64,000 nucleotides of DNA from Ilyomonas sp963790435 (GCA_963790435.1 CAWBOI010000001.1:496001-560000); one strand, 5' to 3'; shown: positions 36,526-46,155, counted from the stretch's first letter. The notes: generated from the sequence alone by a model not told the origin. Numbers and translations are program-made.

Positions 36526-36706
36526 AGCAAAATGGAAAAACAAGCAATAAAACGCTTCATTTCGGACAATTTGGCTTTTTTTAAACACTTTAGAAGACAT
36601 TCTGGCTGAAAAATGGCTTAAATTTGCCATTGCAACAGAAAGAAATGCGTGGTATGTAGTTTGAAATACAGGTGTCATTAGTAAAAAATTAAAAAATAAA
36701 ATAGCT

Positions 36707-37123
36707 ATGACACTCGTAAAACAAAACTACCGCACGGTAAACAATCTTTTTGATGAGTTGTTTAACACTGTTCCTGCTAACTGGAACAAAGCATTGAATG
36801 TACCTGCGGTGAACATTCATGAATCCGAAGATGGCTATCATCTCGAACTTCAGGCTCCCGGTTTGCAAAAAGAAGATTTTAAGATTAGCGTAGAAAAAGG
36901 TTTGCTAACTATTTCCTACGAAAAGAAATCTGACAACGAAGAAAAAGCTTATAAAACGCACCGTAGAGAGTTTTCGGTTTCCTCGTTCAAGCGCAGTTTT
37001 TCATTGGATGAAAAAGTGAATGCGGATGAAATTAAAGCGAAATATGAAGCTGGTGTGTTGCAGGTATTTATTCCTAAAAAAGAAGAAGTAAAAGTATCTC
37101 CTAAGCAAATTGAAATTCAGTAA
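36707..37123 (+). CDS. Hsp20/alpha-crystallin small heat shock protein
   Basis: A 138-residue small chaperone. The alpha-crystallin domain runs from about residue 33 to 130 and contains NIHESEDGYHLELQAPGLQK, EDFKISVEKGLLTISYEKK and the terminal GVLQVFIPKKEE. A short N-terminal arm precedes it. It binds unfolding proteins in an ATP-independent way. It has its own terminator downstream. Confidence 0.93.
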   Translation: MTLVKQNYRTVNNLFDELFNTVPANWNKALNVPAVNIHESEDGYHLELQAPGLQKEDFKISVEKGLLTISYEKKSDNEEKAYKTHRREFSVSSFKRSFSLDEKVNADEIKAKYEAGVLQVFIPKKEEVKVSPKQIEIQ

Positions 37124-37164
37124 GAGAGTTAAGAATTTTTCATAAGAGTTGGTTTTTGGTTTAT

Positions 37165-37190
37165 AAACCCCGTGTTTCCACACGGGGTTT
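37165..37190 (+). terminator. Terminator of the Hsp20 gene
   Basis: AAACCCCGTGT (37165-37175) and ACACGGGGTTT (37180-37190) are perfect arms around TTCC, followed by a T-rich run. Confidence 0.85.
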
Positions 37191-37209
37191 TGTTTTTGCA
37201 CGAATTTTC

Positions 37210-37334
37210 GCCACTGCGAGTAACGAAACAGTCTGTGTTTAAAAGAGAGATTGCCTTGTAACAATAAACCCGATTACTATTTTTACTCAACTGAATGATG
37301 TAATTCATAGACTGCTTCGTACCTCGCAGTGACG
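37210..37334. repeat. Interspersed inverted repeat of the CACTGCGAG...CTTCGTACCTCGCAGTG type
   Basis: The left arm 37210-37237 (GCCACTGCGAGTAACGAAAC...) and right arm 37306-37334 (...ACTGCTTCGTACCTCGCAGT...) are imperfect complements around about 68 bases. This kind of arm (CACTGCGAGGnACGAAGCAGTC) is dispersed widely in Bacteroidota genomes between genes. It lies between the convergent Hsp20 and SGNH genes. Confidence 0.65.
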
Positions 37335-37352
37335 TATAAAGATTCAACTCTT

Positions 37353-38030
37353 TTACTTCAATTCCTTTATCGCTTTCAATATCGTTTCTGCCACCAATTG
37401 ATTTCCGGTGTCATTCAAATGCACACCATCAACGGTAAGTACGCCACGGTCAACATCATTGGTGTTGTGTTGCTGCTCGTAGTTCTCAAACAAGGTGCGC
37501 AAATCAACCACCGGAACATGCATATCATTTCCGATGTTTTTGATAATGCCGGAATACTTGTTCAAATCCCCATCCTGCTGGTTCACATAATTTTTCTTTT
37601 CACCGATGGTTGCCGGCGTTACCAGAATGACTTTGGCATTCGCTGCTTCCAACTTTTTAATAATTGCGCGATAAAACTTTTCAAACTTATCAGCATCGGT
37701 TCCTGTTCCAAAGGATGATTTGTGCCACACATCATTTACGCCCACATAAATAATTACTATATCGGGCGACCTCGCCAGCACATCACTATCCATACGCAAG
37801 TACAAATCATATACTTTGTTGCCGCCAATGCCCGCTCCTATTAAATCGTAGCCGGTATTGCCTTCCTTTTGCAGCATGTCTTTCATCACCGTAATATAAC
37901 CTTTGGGTTGTACACCGGCTTGAGTGATAGAATCGCCAAAGAAGACAACCTTTTTTGTTTTATCGCGTTTGAAACCAAGCATAATTAATAAACCAAAGAA
38001 AACAAAAACAAGCAGGAATTTGTTGTTCAT
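37353..38030 (-). CDS. SGNH/GDSL hydrolase family protein
   Basis: The start is taken at ATG 38030, giving 225 residues with a hydrophobic N-terminus (about 4-20; signal or anchor). It has block I VVFFGDSIT with nucleophile Ser34, a Gly in block II (GAGIGGNK), GVNDVW in block III and DGVHLND with the catalytic Asp and His in block V. It is probably a periplasmic or surface esterase, perhaps removing acyl groups from carbohydrate. It follows the GH125 gene by about 90 bases on the same strand. Confidence 0.9.
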   Translation of the reverse strand: MNNKFLLVFVFFGLLIMLGFKRDKTKKVVFFGDSITQAGVQPKGYITVMKDMLQKEGNTGYDLIGAGIGGNKVYDLYLRMDSDVLARSPDIVIIYVGVNDVWHKSSFGTGTDADKFEKFYRAIIKKLEAANAKVILVTPATIGEKKNYVNQQDGDLNKYSGIIKNIGNDMHVPVVDLRTLFENYEQQHNTNDVDRGVLTVDGVHLNDTGNQLVAETILKAIKELK

Positions 38031-38121
38031 AAAAAATAAATTTTGTAAATAAAGATCGCAAAGAAGATAATAAAAGCAGAGCAACAATTATCGTAGCAAT
38101 AGCTTTGGTTTTGCCTCTTTT

Positions 38122-39546
38122 TTATGAAAGCAAATGTGGTTGTTCGCGGTAAACTTTCCAAACAAATTCACCGAATAAAGTATTCGCCCAGGCAAACCAT
38201 TTACGGGTGAAGTTGGAAGGATTGTCTTTATTAAACGATTCGTGCATAAAGCCGGTACCGCCATGCGTTTTTTGCAGCGTATCCAAACAGTATTTGATTT
38301 CTTTTTCGTCCGATGAAGTTAAACCACGTATGGTGATGCTGATAGGCCAAATCATATTTAAACCAATGTGCGGACCGCCAATTCCTTCTCCTGCTGTGCC
38401 TTTGAAAAAAAACGGATTTTCTGGAGATAACACATACTTTCTTGTGTTTTGATAAAGCGGATCGGTCGCTTTTACTGCTCCCAGATAAGGCAAGCCAAGC
38501 AAGGAAGGAACATTCGCATCGTCCATTAAATTATAGCTTCCGTAACCATTAATTTCATAAGCATATACATCGCCGAAATGCGGATGTTTGGTTATATGAT
38601 AATTGTGTTGCAAAGCCGCTGAAAGCGAACTTATTAATGCTTTGCTATCAATTTGCGAACCTTTGTTCGATGGCAATTGTTGCTTTAATTCATTCAAACG
38701 TTGCAAAGAAACCAGTGCAAACAAATTGCTTGGAACAAGGTATGGAAAAATAGTAGCATCATCACTCGGTCTAAACATCGAACAAATTAAACCGTTTGGT
38801 TTTGCCGGATAACCGTAACCATTCATCGGTACCCCATCCGTTGCCCATGACGTTTTGCGTTGAAAATGATAAGGGCCTTCGCTGTTCATCCGTTGTTGCT
38901 CCGTGAATGTTTGAATCACAAGCTGCATAGCTTTTATCCAATTATCATCAAACGCAGTGGTGTCGCCGGTTTCCTTCCAGTAAGCATGAGCTAAACGAAT
39001 GGGATAACAAAGAGAATCAATTTCCCATTTGCGTTCGTGCACGCCGGGTTTCATATCGGTTGTATCCGTTTCTTTCCATTCGCTTATTTTGTTTTCATCC
39101 TTATAAAAAGCATTGGCATACGGATCTCTTAAAATACATTTTACCTGGCGATTTATCACGCCTTTTATCAGTTGCTGCAACTCTTTGTCCTGCTTGCACA
39201 AGCGCACATACGGATACACTTGCGCGCTGCTGTCGCGAAGCCACATGGCGTCAATATCGCCGGTGATCACATACGTGTCGGGCTTTCCGTTGAGCATTTC
39301 AAAATCAACTGTCGTATCCAACGTATTGGGAAAACAATTTTCAAACAGCCAGGCCATTTCTTTGTTGCTAATCTTCGCTTTGATTTCGCTGATGAGAGCT
39401 TCAACTGCTTTGCTCGTAAATTTTCTTTTAGAAGGTGCTGTTCTTACAGTTTCAAAGTTTGCCAAAGCCGATGCCGAAGCATATTGAGACAAACCAATTG
39501 CAGCTCCGGCGAACGCCGTTTGTTGAATGAATGTTCTTCGTTTCAT
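38122..39546 (-). CDS. Glycoside hydrolase family 125 (exo-alpha-1,6-mannosidase type)
   Basis: A 474-residue protein with a Tat-like signal (MKRRTFIQQTAFAGAAIGLS). The body matches GH125: GDIDAMWLRDSSAQVYPYVR near the start of the catalytic domain, ATDGVPMNGYGYPAKPNGLI, RPSDDATIFPYLVPSN, and GEGIGGPHIGLNMIWPISI near the end. Family members are metal-independent inverting alpha-mannosidases acting on alpha-1,6-linked mannose. It pairs with the SGNH hydrolase gene downstream, suggesting breakdown of a decorated mannoside. Confidence 0.92.
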   Translation of the reverse strand: MKRRTFIQQTAFAGAAIGLSQYASASALANFETVRTAPSKRKFTSKAVEALISEIKAKISNKEMAWLFENCFPNTLDTTVDFEMLNGKPDTYVITGDIDAMWLRDSSAQVYPYVRLCKQDKELQQLIKGVINRQVKCILRDPYANAFYKDENKISEWKETDTTDMKPGVHERKWEIDSLCYPIRLAHAYWKETGDTTAFDDNWIKAMQLVIQTFTEQQRMNSEGPYHFQRKTSWATDGVPMNGYGYPAKPNGLICSMFRPSDDATIFPYLVPSNLFALVSLQRLNELKQQLPSNKGSQIDSKALISSLSAALQHNYHITKHPHFGDVYAYEINGYGSYNLMDDANVPSLLGLPYLGAVKATDPLYQNTRKYVLSPENPFFFKGTAGEGIGGPHIGLNMIWPISITIRGLTSSDEKEIKYCLDTLQKTHGGTGFMHESFNKDNPSNFTRKWFAWANTLFGEFVWKVYREQPHLLS

Positions 39547-39569
39547 AATTTGGTTTCAATCGTAGAGAA

Positions 39570-39577
39570 CAAATGTA
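39570..39577 (-). promoter_or_regulatory. -7 element of the GH125 gene
   Basis: Minus-strand TACATTTG fits TAnnTTTG and lies 23 bases upstream of the start codon. Confidence 0.4.
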
Positions 39578-39680
39578 GGGCGCAGAAGTACAAATGATTT
39601 TTTGTTTGACCAATTTTCCTGTAAAACAAAAAATACTCCTGCTGCTTACAGAAAGCAAAAAATATCTTACCAGAAATGAT

Positions 39681-39688
39681 TACTTTTG
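39681..39688 (+). promoter_or_regulatory. -7 element upstream of queA
   Basis: TACTTTTG fits TAnnTTTG. It would leave an unusually long leader of about 85 bases before queA, in which no known riboswitch was recognised. Confidence 0.4.
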
Positions 39689-39781
39689 CAGCCTTTTTTA
39701 ATCATCATGCCGTAACATGACACTAGCCCGGTGACGAAGTAGGGCGAAATGAAATGTTGCTTCTAAACATTAGCAGCACAA

Positions 39782-40831
39782 ATGAAACTGAGTCAATTTA
39801 AGTTCGATCTTCCTCTTAATCTCATTGCTCAAAATCCTACCAAACGTCGTGAAGACAGTCGCCTGATGGTGGTGCACCGCAAAACAGGACAAATTGAAAA
39901 CAAGCACTTTCGCGACATTCTGGATTATTACGGTGACAAGGACGTTTTTGTAGTGAACAACACCAAAGTGTTTCCTGCGCGCATGTATGGCCGCAAGGAA
40001 AAAACAGGTGCCAAAATAGAAGTGTTTTTGCTTCGCGAACTGAACAAACCCAACAGGTTGTGGGATGTAATTGTTGACCCTGCACGAAAAATTCGGGTGG
40101 GCAACAAGTTGTACTTTGGTGACAACGATGAACTGGTTGCCGAAGTGATTGACAACACCACCAGCCGCGGACGAACCATCCGTTTTCTTTGGGATAACGA
40201 TGAAGAGAGCTTTAAAAAAATGCTGGAATTTTTGGGCGAAACGCCGCTTCCAAAATACATTAAGCGCAAGCCCGATGAAGAAGACAAAGAAAGATTTCAA
40301 ACCGTATATGCAAAATACGAAGGGGCTGTAGCACCACCAACCGCCGGCTTACATTTCAGCAAAGAGTTGATTAAGCGTTGCGAAATACAAGGCATCCGCT
40401 TTGCCGAGATTACCTTACATACAGGCTTAGGTACTTTCCGCCCGATTGAAGTGGAAGATTTAAGCAAGCACAAAATGGATGCGGAGTACTACCGCATTGA
40501 TGAAGAAGCTTGTTCCATTGTAAACAAAGCGAAGGAAACAGGTCATAAAATCTGTTCTGTCGGCACTACAACCATGCGTGGCATGGAAACCAGCTTTACT
40601 GCCCAAAAGTTATTGAAGCCAAGCGAAGGCTGGACGAATATCTTTATTCATCCTCCGTATACATTTAATATTGCAGACAGTTTGATTACCAATTTGCATC
40701 TTCCGAAAACCGGCTTGCTCATTATGGTAACGGCTTTTGCTGGTTACGATTTAACAATGGAAGCTTATAAAAAAGCTATTAAAGATAAATATCGCTTCTT
40801 CAGCTACGGCGATGCCATGCTGGTGTTGTAA
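39782..40831 (+). CDS. queA: S-adenosylmethionine:tRNA ribosyltransferase-isomerase QueA
   Basis: A 349-residue enzyme of queuosine synthesis that transfers the ribosyl part of SAM to preQ1 in tRNA. It is full length, beginning MKLSQFKFDLPLNLIAQNPT. Family motifs include VVNNTKVFPARMYGRK, APPTAGLHFSKEL, TLHTGLGTFRPIEVEDL and a C-terminal TNLHLPKTGLLIMVTAFAGY. It is monocistronic, with a hairpin about 100 bases downstream. Confidence 0.96.
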   Translation: MKLSQFKFDLPLNLIAQNPTKRREDSRLMVVHRKTGQIENKHFRDILDYYGDKDVFVVNNTKVFPARMYGRKEKTGAKIEVFLLRELNKPNRLWDVIVDPARKIRVGNKLYFGDNDELVAEVIDNTTSRGRTIRFLWDNDEESFKKMLEFLGETPLPKYIKRKPDEEDKERFQTVYAKYEGAVAPPTAGLHFSKELIKRCEIQGIRFAEITLHTGLGTFRPIEVEDLSKHKMDAEYYRIDEEACSIVNKAKETGHKICSVGTTTMRGMETSFTAQKLLKPSEGWTNIFIHPPYTFNIADSLITNLHLPKTGLLIMVTAFAGYDLTMEAYKKAIKDKYRFFSYGDAMLVL

Positions 40832-40928
40832 TGTTGTGATATAAGTTTTGCCACAAACGCATGAAGACTCATAGGATTTGTTTTCGCAAGAAAAGTAGAC
40901 TTTGAGTGTTTGTTACGTAAAAAATATA

Positions 40929-40957
40929 AAAGCCGGTGCAGAACCGGCTTTCTTTTT
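40929..40957. terminator. Terminator downstream of queA
   Basis: AAAGCCGGT (40929-40937) pairs with ACCGGCTTT (40943-40951), followed by CTTTTT. Confidence 0.8.
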
Positions 40958-40984
40958 ACAACAAAGAATCGTTGATAAGATAAT

Positions 40985-41020
40985 AAAAAACGTCCTGACA
41001 AAACCATTGCCAGGACGAAA
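40985..41020 (-). terminator. Terminator of rpsT
   Basis: CGTCCTG (40991-40997) and CAGGACG (41011-41017) pair around 13 bases. A run of A before it on the plus strand gives the T tail for the minus-strand gene. Confidence 0.7.
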
Positions 41021-41033
41021 AAATAAAAAAGTA

Positions 41034-41291
41034 TTATGCAGTTTTCAAAGTTGTTTTCTTAGCCAGCTTGCTCTTTAAATTAGCGGCTTTGTTCTTGTGG
41101 ATGATGCCTTTTTTCGCCAGCTTATCAATCATTGAAATGGTAAGCGGAAGCTTTTCGTTATAAGCTGCTTCGTCCGTTATAGTACGAATATCACGAATGG
41201 CATTGCGCGTGGTTTTACCATAGTAACGGTTTCTTTCTCTGCGTTTTGCTGCCTGGCGTGCGTCTTTCTGTGTAGCCTTATGGTTTGCCAT
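41034..41291 (-). CDS. rpsT: 30S ribosomal protein bS20
   Basis: An 85-residue basic helical protein beginning MANHKATQKDARQAAKRRER, with the typical IDKLAKKGIIHKNKAANLKS segment near the C-terminus. It binds 16S rRNA helices in the 30S body. It is a single gene with its own promoter and terminator. Confidence 0.96.
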   Translation of the reverse strand: MANHKATQKDARQAAKRRERNRYYGKTTRNAIRDIRTITDEAAYNEKLPLTISMIDKLAKKGIIHKNKAANLKSKLAKKTTLKTA

Positions 41292-41326
41292 AATTAAATT
41301 AAATAAATCTGAAATTTTTGGGATTG

Positions 41327-41334
41327 CAAAAGTA
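41327..41334 (-). promoter_or_regulatory. -7 element of rpsT
   Basis: Minus-strand TACTTTTG fits TAnnTTTG and lies 36 bases upstream of the start codon. Confidence 0.45.
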
Positions 41335-41551
41335 AGTGGTAAGTTTTGTTTATTGAAATTTTATTTTGTTATCATTTACAAAAAAGGAAGCATTCAAACA
41401 AATTCATTTCACTTTTGCTTAATAAAATTATTGACTTCGCTGTCCTATATCCTACCATTTTATGTTTGGTAATCCACGATATTTGTGCAGTTTTTAGTAA
41501 CGCCTTGCCTTTGCAGATTGCATATTACAATAACAAACAATCTTTTTTGTC

Positions 41552-44335
41552 ATGAAAGATTTTTCATACATCACCAATTCACATCCGGCTTTCATCGAAA
41601 ATTTGTACAATGATTATGTTGTAAATCCTGATAGCGTTGATCCGGAAATGAAAAAATTTTTTGAAGGTTTTGATTTCGCTATTTCTTCTGCCAAAAACGG
41701 CAATGGAAATGTAAATGGTAACGGACATGTAAATGGAACGGGCACTGCTGTTGCTGCGAAAGAAGCGCCTACTACAACCGATACCTGGCGACAGGAAATT
41801 AAAGTATATCGCCTTATTTTGGGCTATCGCAACAAAGGGCATTTATTGGCAAAAACAAACCCTATCCGCGAAAGAAGAGACAGAGGTGCTAATCTCGATT
41901 TGGGTTTTTTTGGATTGAGTGAAGAAGATTTGGATAAAACCTTTCAGGCCGGTGAAATTATTGGGTTGGGGGCAACAACCTTGCGCAACATTTTACAGTA
42001 TTTACAAAAAGCTTATGCTTCGCATGTTGGCATTGAGTTTAAATACATCAGCGATCAAAAAAAAGTGGATTGGCTTACCAATGAAATGGAACGCAACTTC
42101 ACAAAAGATTTGCCGTTAGAAAAGAAAAAAAGAATATTAGAAAAGCTGAACCAGGGTGTCATCTTCGAAAAGTTTTTGCATACTAAATATGTAGGTCAGA
42201 AACGCTTTTCGCTTGAAGGCGGCGAAACCACCATTCCGGCATTAGATACCATCATTTCAACAGCGGCAGAAAACAATGTACAGGAAGTAGTGATTGGCAT
42301 GGCGCATCGTGGAAGATTAAATGTGCTTGCCAATACGCTTGGTAAAACTTATGAACAAATATTCAGTGAGTTTGAAGGCACGGCACGGATGGATCAAACG
42401 ATGGGCAGCGGTGATGTAAAATATCATTTGGGTTTTGGCTCTGAAATCTCTACGCTAAACAATAAAAAAATTCACGTAAAACTAATGCCCAATCCATCGC
42501 ATTTGGAAGCGGTTGATCCGGTGGTGGAAGGCTTTGCAAGGGCAAAAGCCGATTTGTTGTATGAGCAAAATTACGACGCTATTCTTCCCATTCTTATACA
42601 TGGCGATGCATCCGTAGCAGGGCAGGGAATTGTATATGAAGTGCTGCAAATGAGTGGTTTGGAAGGTTATGAAACTGGCGGCACGGTTCACTTTGTTATC
42701 AATAATCAAATTGGTTTTACCACCGATTTTGATGATGCCCGCAGTTCGAATTATTGCACATCTGTTGCAGCTATGGTGCAAGCGCCTGTGTTGCATGTTA
42801 ATGGTGATGATCCTGAAGCCGTGGTAAAATGTTCTGACATTGCAACCCGCTACCGGCAAACGTTTAACGAAGATATTTTTATAGACATGGTTTGTTATCG
42901 TCGCCATGGTCATAATGAAGGCGACGACCCGAAATATACACAACCACATTTATACGAATTGATTGAAAAACATCCTAACCCGCGTGAAGTTTATATCGCT
43001 TATTTAAAAGAACACGGTGAAGGGGATGCACAGGATTTGGCAAAAGAGATGGAGCAAAAATTCTGGAGCGATTTGCAGGAACGTTTAGATGAAATAAAGC
43101 AACATCCATTGCCTTATAAATTTCAACAGCCGGAAAAATGGTGGCTCACCTTACGCAAAGCAACGGCTGCCGATTTTGAACATTCGCCCGACACAGCTAT
43201 TTCCGAAGCAGAATTTAAAAATCTGTTTGATGGCATTATGAAATTGCCTGAAAACTTTAAGCCGCTTCGTAAAGTAGAGAAGCTATTGCAGGATAAAATA
43301 AAGCTATTTGAAACCGAACAAAAAGCCGATTGGGCAACCGGCGAATTGCTGGCATATGCGTCTTTGCTTACACAGGGAATCAGTGTAAGAATGAGTGGCC
43401 AGGACGTGCGGCGCGGCACTTTCAGCCATCGCCATGCAGTGCTGCGCGATGAAGAAAATGATGCTTATTACAATCGGCTGAATCATCTCTCCGAAGGACA
43501 AAAAAAGTTTGACATATACAATTCGTTTTTAAGTGAATATGGCGTTCTTGGTTTCGAGTATGGATATTCCTTGGCAAATCCTAACGCTTTGGTTTTATGG
43601 GAAGCGCAGTTTGGCGATTTTGCCAACGGCGCACAAACCATGATTGATCAGTTCATCTCGGCTGGTGAACAAAAATGGAGCCGCATGAACGGCTTAACCA
43701 TGTTGTTGCCGCATGGTTATGAAGGACAAGGACCTGAACACAGCAGCGCTCGCATAGAACGCTTTTTACAAATGTGTGCCGAGCTGAATATGATTGTAAC
43801 CAATGTTACTACAGCCGCTAATCTTTTCCATTTGTTAAGGCGGCAGGTTGCCTGGTCGTTCCGCAAGCCGCTCATTAATTTTTCACCCAAAGCTTATTTG
43901 CGTTATCCCGGAAGCTATAGCCACATCAGCGAGTTTACGAAGGGCGGCTTTAAAGAAGTAGTGGACGATCGGTTTGTTGACAATGCAAACGGGGTAACCA
44001 AGGTGTTGTTCTGTAGTGGTAAATTGTATTTTGAACTGGCAGAAAAGGGGGCAAAAGAAAGTCGTAAAGATGTTGCTATTGTTCGTGTTGAACAGTTGTA
44101 TCCGCTGCCCGAAAAACAATTGCAGCAACTGTATAAAAAGTACAACAAAGCCGTTTGGTTTTGGGTGCAGGAAGAGCCGTTGAACATGGGCGCAGCTTCC
44201 TACTTGCAAATGAATTTAAAGAGCATCAATTATGGTGTTATCAGTCGTAATATGAGTGCAGCAACAGCATCGGGATATTCTAAAGTTCATGCAAGTGAAC
44301 AGGCTGAAATTATTGATACGGCGTTTAGCATTTAA
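41552..44335 (+). CDS. sucA: 2-oxoglutarate dehydrogenase E1 component
   Basis: A 927-residue thiamine-diphosphate enzyme that decarboxylates 2-oxoglutarate in the TCA cycle. It has the N-terminal E2-binding segment (SHPAFIENLYNDYVVNPDSV), followed by a Gly/Asn-rich linker (about 49-67). The cofactor domain shows VIGMAHRGRLNVLANTLGK, HVNGDDPEAVV and CYRRHGHNEGDDP. The transketolase-like part has EAQFGDFANGAQTMIDQF and LPHGYEGQGPEHSSARIERF. The length is normal. The E2 gene follows at 168 bases. Confidence 0.96.
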   Translation: MKDFSYITNSHPAFIENLYNDYVVNPDSVDPEMKKFFEGFDFAISSAKNGNGNVNGNGHVNGTGTAVAAKEAPTTTDTWRQEIKVYRLILGYRNKGHLLAKTNPIRERRDRGANLDLGFFGLSEEDLDKTFQAGEIIGLGATTLRNILQYLQKAYASHVGIEFKYISDQKKVDWLTNEMERNFTKDLPLEKKKRILEKLNQGVIFEKFLHTKYVGQKRFSLEGGETTIPALDTIISTAAENNVQEVVIGMAHRGRLNVLANTLGKTYEQIFSEFEGTARMDQTMGSGDVKYHLGFGSEISTLNNKKIHVKLMPNPSHLEAVDPVVEGFARAKADLLYEQNYDAILPILIHGDASVAGQGIVYEVLQMSGLEGYETGGTVHFVINNQIGFTTDFDDARSSNYCTSVAAMVQAPVLHVNGDDPEAVVKCSDIATRYRQTFNEDIFIDMVCYRRHGHNEGDDPKYTQPHLYELIEKHPNPREVYIAYLKEHGEGDAQDLAKEMEQKFWSDLQERLDEIKQHPLPYKFQQPEKWWLTLRKATAADFEHSPDTAISEAEFKNLFDGIMKLPENFKPLRKVEKLLQDKIKLFETEQKADWATGELLAYASLLTQGISVRMSGQDVRRGTFSHRHAVLRDEENDAYYNRLNHLSEGQKKFDIYNSFLSEYGVLGFEYGYSLANPNALVLWEAQFGDFANGAQTMIDQFISAGEQKWSRMNGLTMLLPHGYEGQGPEHSSARIERFLQMCAELNMIVTNVTTAANLFHLLRRQVAWSFRKPLINFSPKAYLRYPGSYSHISEFTKGGFKEVVDDRFVDNANGVTKVLFCSGKLYFELAEKGAKESRKDVAIVRVEQLYPLPEKQLQQLYKKYNKAVWFWVQEEPLNMGAASYLQMNLKSINYGVISRNMSAATASGYSKVHASEQAEIIDTAFSI

Positions 44336-44503
44336 TTTAATAACGGTTCGGCATGAACTTATCAGGTTGTCTAAGTACAATGGTTGAACAATTACGAATT
44401 GTTCAACCATTTCTTTAAAATTCACATTAGCTTTGCAAGCCTCTTTGTATTATGCTTTAAAATGGGCTTGCCGAAAGAAAATTAAGTATTAATATTAATA
44501 AAC

Positions 44504-46102
44504 ATGATTGACATAAAAGTTCCCGCCGTAGGCGAATCCATCAATGAAGTAACACTTTTAAAATGGGTGAAAAAAGATGGCGACTATGTGAACCGGGACG
44601 AAGTGATTGCCGAATTAGAAAGTGAAAAAGCAACGTTTGAAGTAAACGCCGAAAAAGCTGGCATTTTAAAGACAATGGCAAACGAAGGCGATACCTTAAC
44701 CATTGGTTCGGTGCTTGCCAGCATCAACGAAAACGGACAAGCTGCCACAAAACCTGCCGAAACCAAAATGCCTGAAACCGTTGCTGCGCCTGAATCTCAG
44801 CCAGTACAACCGGCAACATCAGAACAGCAGCCAGTTGCTGTAGGAAAGGGTGAAATTGAAATGAAAGTACCTGCCGTTGGTGAGTCTATCTCTGAAGTTA
44901 CTCTATTAAAATGGACAAAGAAAGATGGTGATTTTGTAAAACGCGATGAAGTGATTGCTGAATTAGAAAGTGAGAAAGCAACCTTCGAATTAAACGCTGC
45001 CGAACAAGGTGAATTGAAAACGAATGCGAAAGAAGGCGATGTTTTAAAAGTAGGTGATGTGGTTGCCATTATCAATACCGATGTTGCTTCGCCGGTTGCA
45101 GAAAAAGCTTCGGAACAACAAGCACAAAAATCTGAACCAAAAATTGCTGTGCAAGTTCCTACACAACAAAAACAAAATGTTACTGAAGCTCCCGTTGCCA
45201 ATGTATCGAACGATGTGAAAGCAACACCTTTGGCTTCGGTGATGATGGCAGATAAAAAAGTCAATCCTTCATCAATAACACCTTCCGGTGCCAATGGAAA
45301 AATACTGCGGCATGATGTGCTGGAAGCTTTAGAAAATCCAGGTAAGACTGCGTTTAACGGTCAGCAATTAAACAGCCGCAACGAGCGAAAAGAAAAGATG
45401 AGCAACCTGCGCAAAACCATTAGCCGTAGGCTCGTAGAATCAAAGAATACAACCGCGATGCTTACCACTTTTAATGAAGTGGACATGACGCGAATCATGG
45501 ACATTCGCAAGCAATTTAAAGACAAATTCAAAGAACAGCATGGTGTGAATCTGGGCTTCATGAGTTTCTTTGCAAAAGCCTGCGCCATTGCATTGAGCGA
45601 ATGGCCTGCGGTGAATGCTTATATTGATAGTGAATCTGTTGTTTATCATGATTATGCCGACATCAGTATTGCTGTTAGCACACCGCGCGGCTTAACCGTT
45701 CCTGTTATGCGAAATGTGGAAAGTATGAGTATGGCCGACATTGAAAGGAAAGTGATTGAGCTTGCCGGCAAAGCCCGCGATGGCAAACTAACGATGGAAG
45801 AATTAACTGGCGGAACGTTTACCATTACCAATGGCGGTGTGTTTGGAAGTTTAATGAGCACACCAATTATCAATCTTCCGCAAAGTGCAATTTTAGGAAT
45901 GCACAAAATCCAGGAACGACCAATGGCAATTAATGGGCAAGTGGTCATCAAACCCATGATGTATGTCGCATTAAGCTACGACCATCGCATTATTGATGGA
46001 AGAGAAAGCGTAAGCTTTTTAGTTCGTGTGAAAGAGCTTCTTGAAAATCCGGAGTTGTTATTGTTTGGAAAAGACCCGGTGAAAACGTTGTTGGAATTGT
46101 AA
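44504..46102 (+). CDS. sucB: 2-oxoglutarate dehydrogenase E2 (dihydrolipoyl succinyltransferase), two lipoyl domains
   Basis: A 532-residue E2 with two lipoyl domains: residues about 1-77 with Lys42 in ESEKATFEV, and about 117-193 with Lys158 in ESEKATFEL. Ala/Pro/Gln-rich linkers and a peripheral subunit-binding domain (VKATPLASVMMADKKVNPSS) follow. The acyltransferase core ends with SYDHRIIDGRESVSF, holding the catalytic His and Asp. The two lipoyl domains are close copies (KVPAVGESI-[NS]-EVTLLKW in both), which suggests internal duplication; the Escherichia coli enzyme has one. It is transcribed with sucA. Confidence 0.95.
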   Translation: MIDIKVPAVGESINEVTLLKWVKKDGDYVNRDEVIAELESEKATFEVNAEKAGILKTMANEGDTLTIGSVLASINENGQAATKPAETKMPETVAAPESQPVQPATSEQQPVAVGKGEIEMKVPAVGESISEVTLLKWTKKDGDFVKRDEVIAELESEKATFELNAAEQGELKTNAKEGDVLKVGDVVAIINTDVASPVAEKASEQQAQKSEPKIAVQVPTQQKQNVTEAPVANVSNDVKATPLASVMMADKKVNPSSITPSGANGKILRHDVLEALENPGKTAFNGQQLNSRNERKEKMSNLRKTISRRLVESKNTTAMLTTFNEVDMTRIMDIRKQFKDKFKEQHGVNLGFMSFFAKACAIALSEWPAVNAYIDSESVVYHDYADISIAVSTPRGLTVPVMRNVESMSMADIERKVIELAGKARDGKLTMEELTGGTFTITNGGVFGSLMSTPIINLPQSAILGMHKIQERPMAINGQVVIKPMMYVALSYDHRIIDGRESVSFLVRVKELLENPELLLFGKDPVKTLLEL

Positions 46103-46118
46103 TAAAAACAAACAATAG

Positions 46119-46155
46119 AAAAGCTGTCTCTCTCATGCAGAGAGACAGCTTTTTA
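46119..46155 (+). terminator. Terminator of sucAB
   Basis: Perfect 15-base arms at 46119-46133 (AAAAGCTGTCTCTCT) and 46139-46153 around CATGC, with a T tail. Confidence 0.88.

Noticed and set aside
39695..39781. Possible preQ1 riboswitch in the long leader of queA
   Set aside because: No preQ1-type pseudoknot sequence could be found, only weak local pairings.
39770..40300. 176-codon minus-strand frame
   Set aside because: It is antisense to queA and has no recognisable domain or plausible start.
42482..42949. 155-codon minus-strand frame
   Set aside because: It is antisense to sucA; the composition reflects the complementary codons of a conserved gene.
44797..45294. 165-codon minus-strand frame rich in Ala, Ser and Thr
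   Set aside because: It is antisense to the lipoyl domains and linkers of sucB; its repetitiveness mirrors them.
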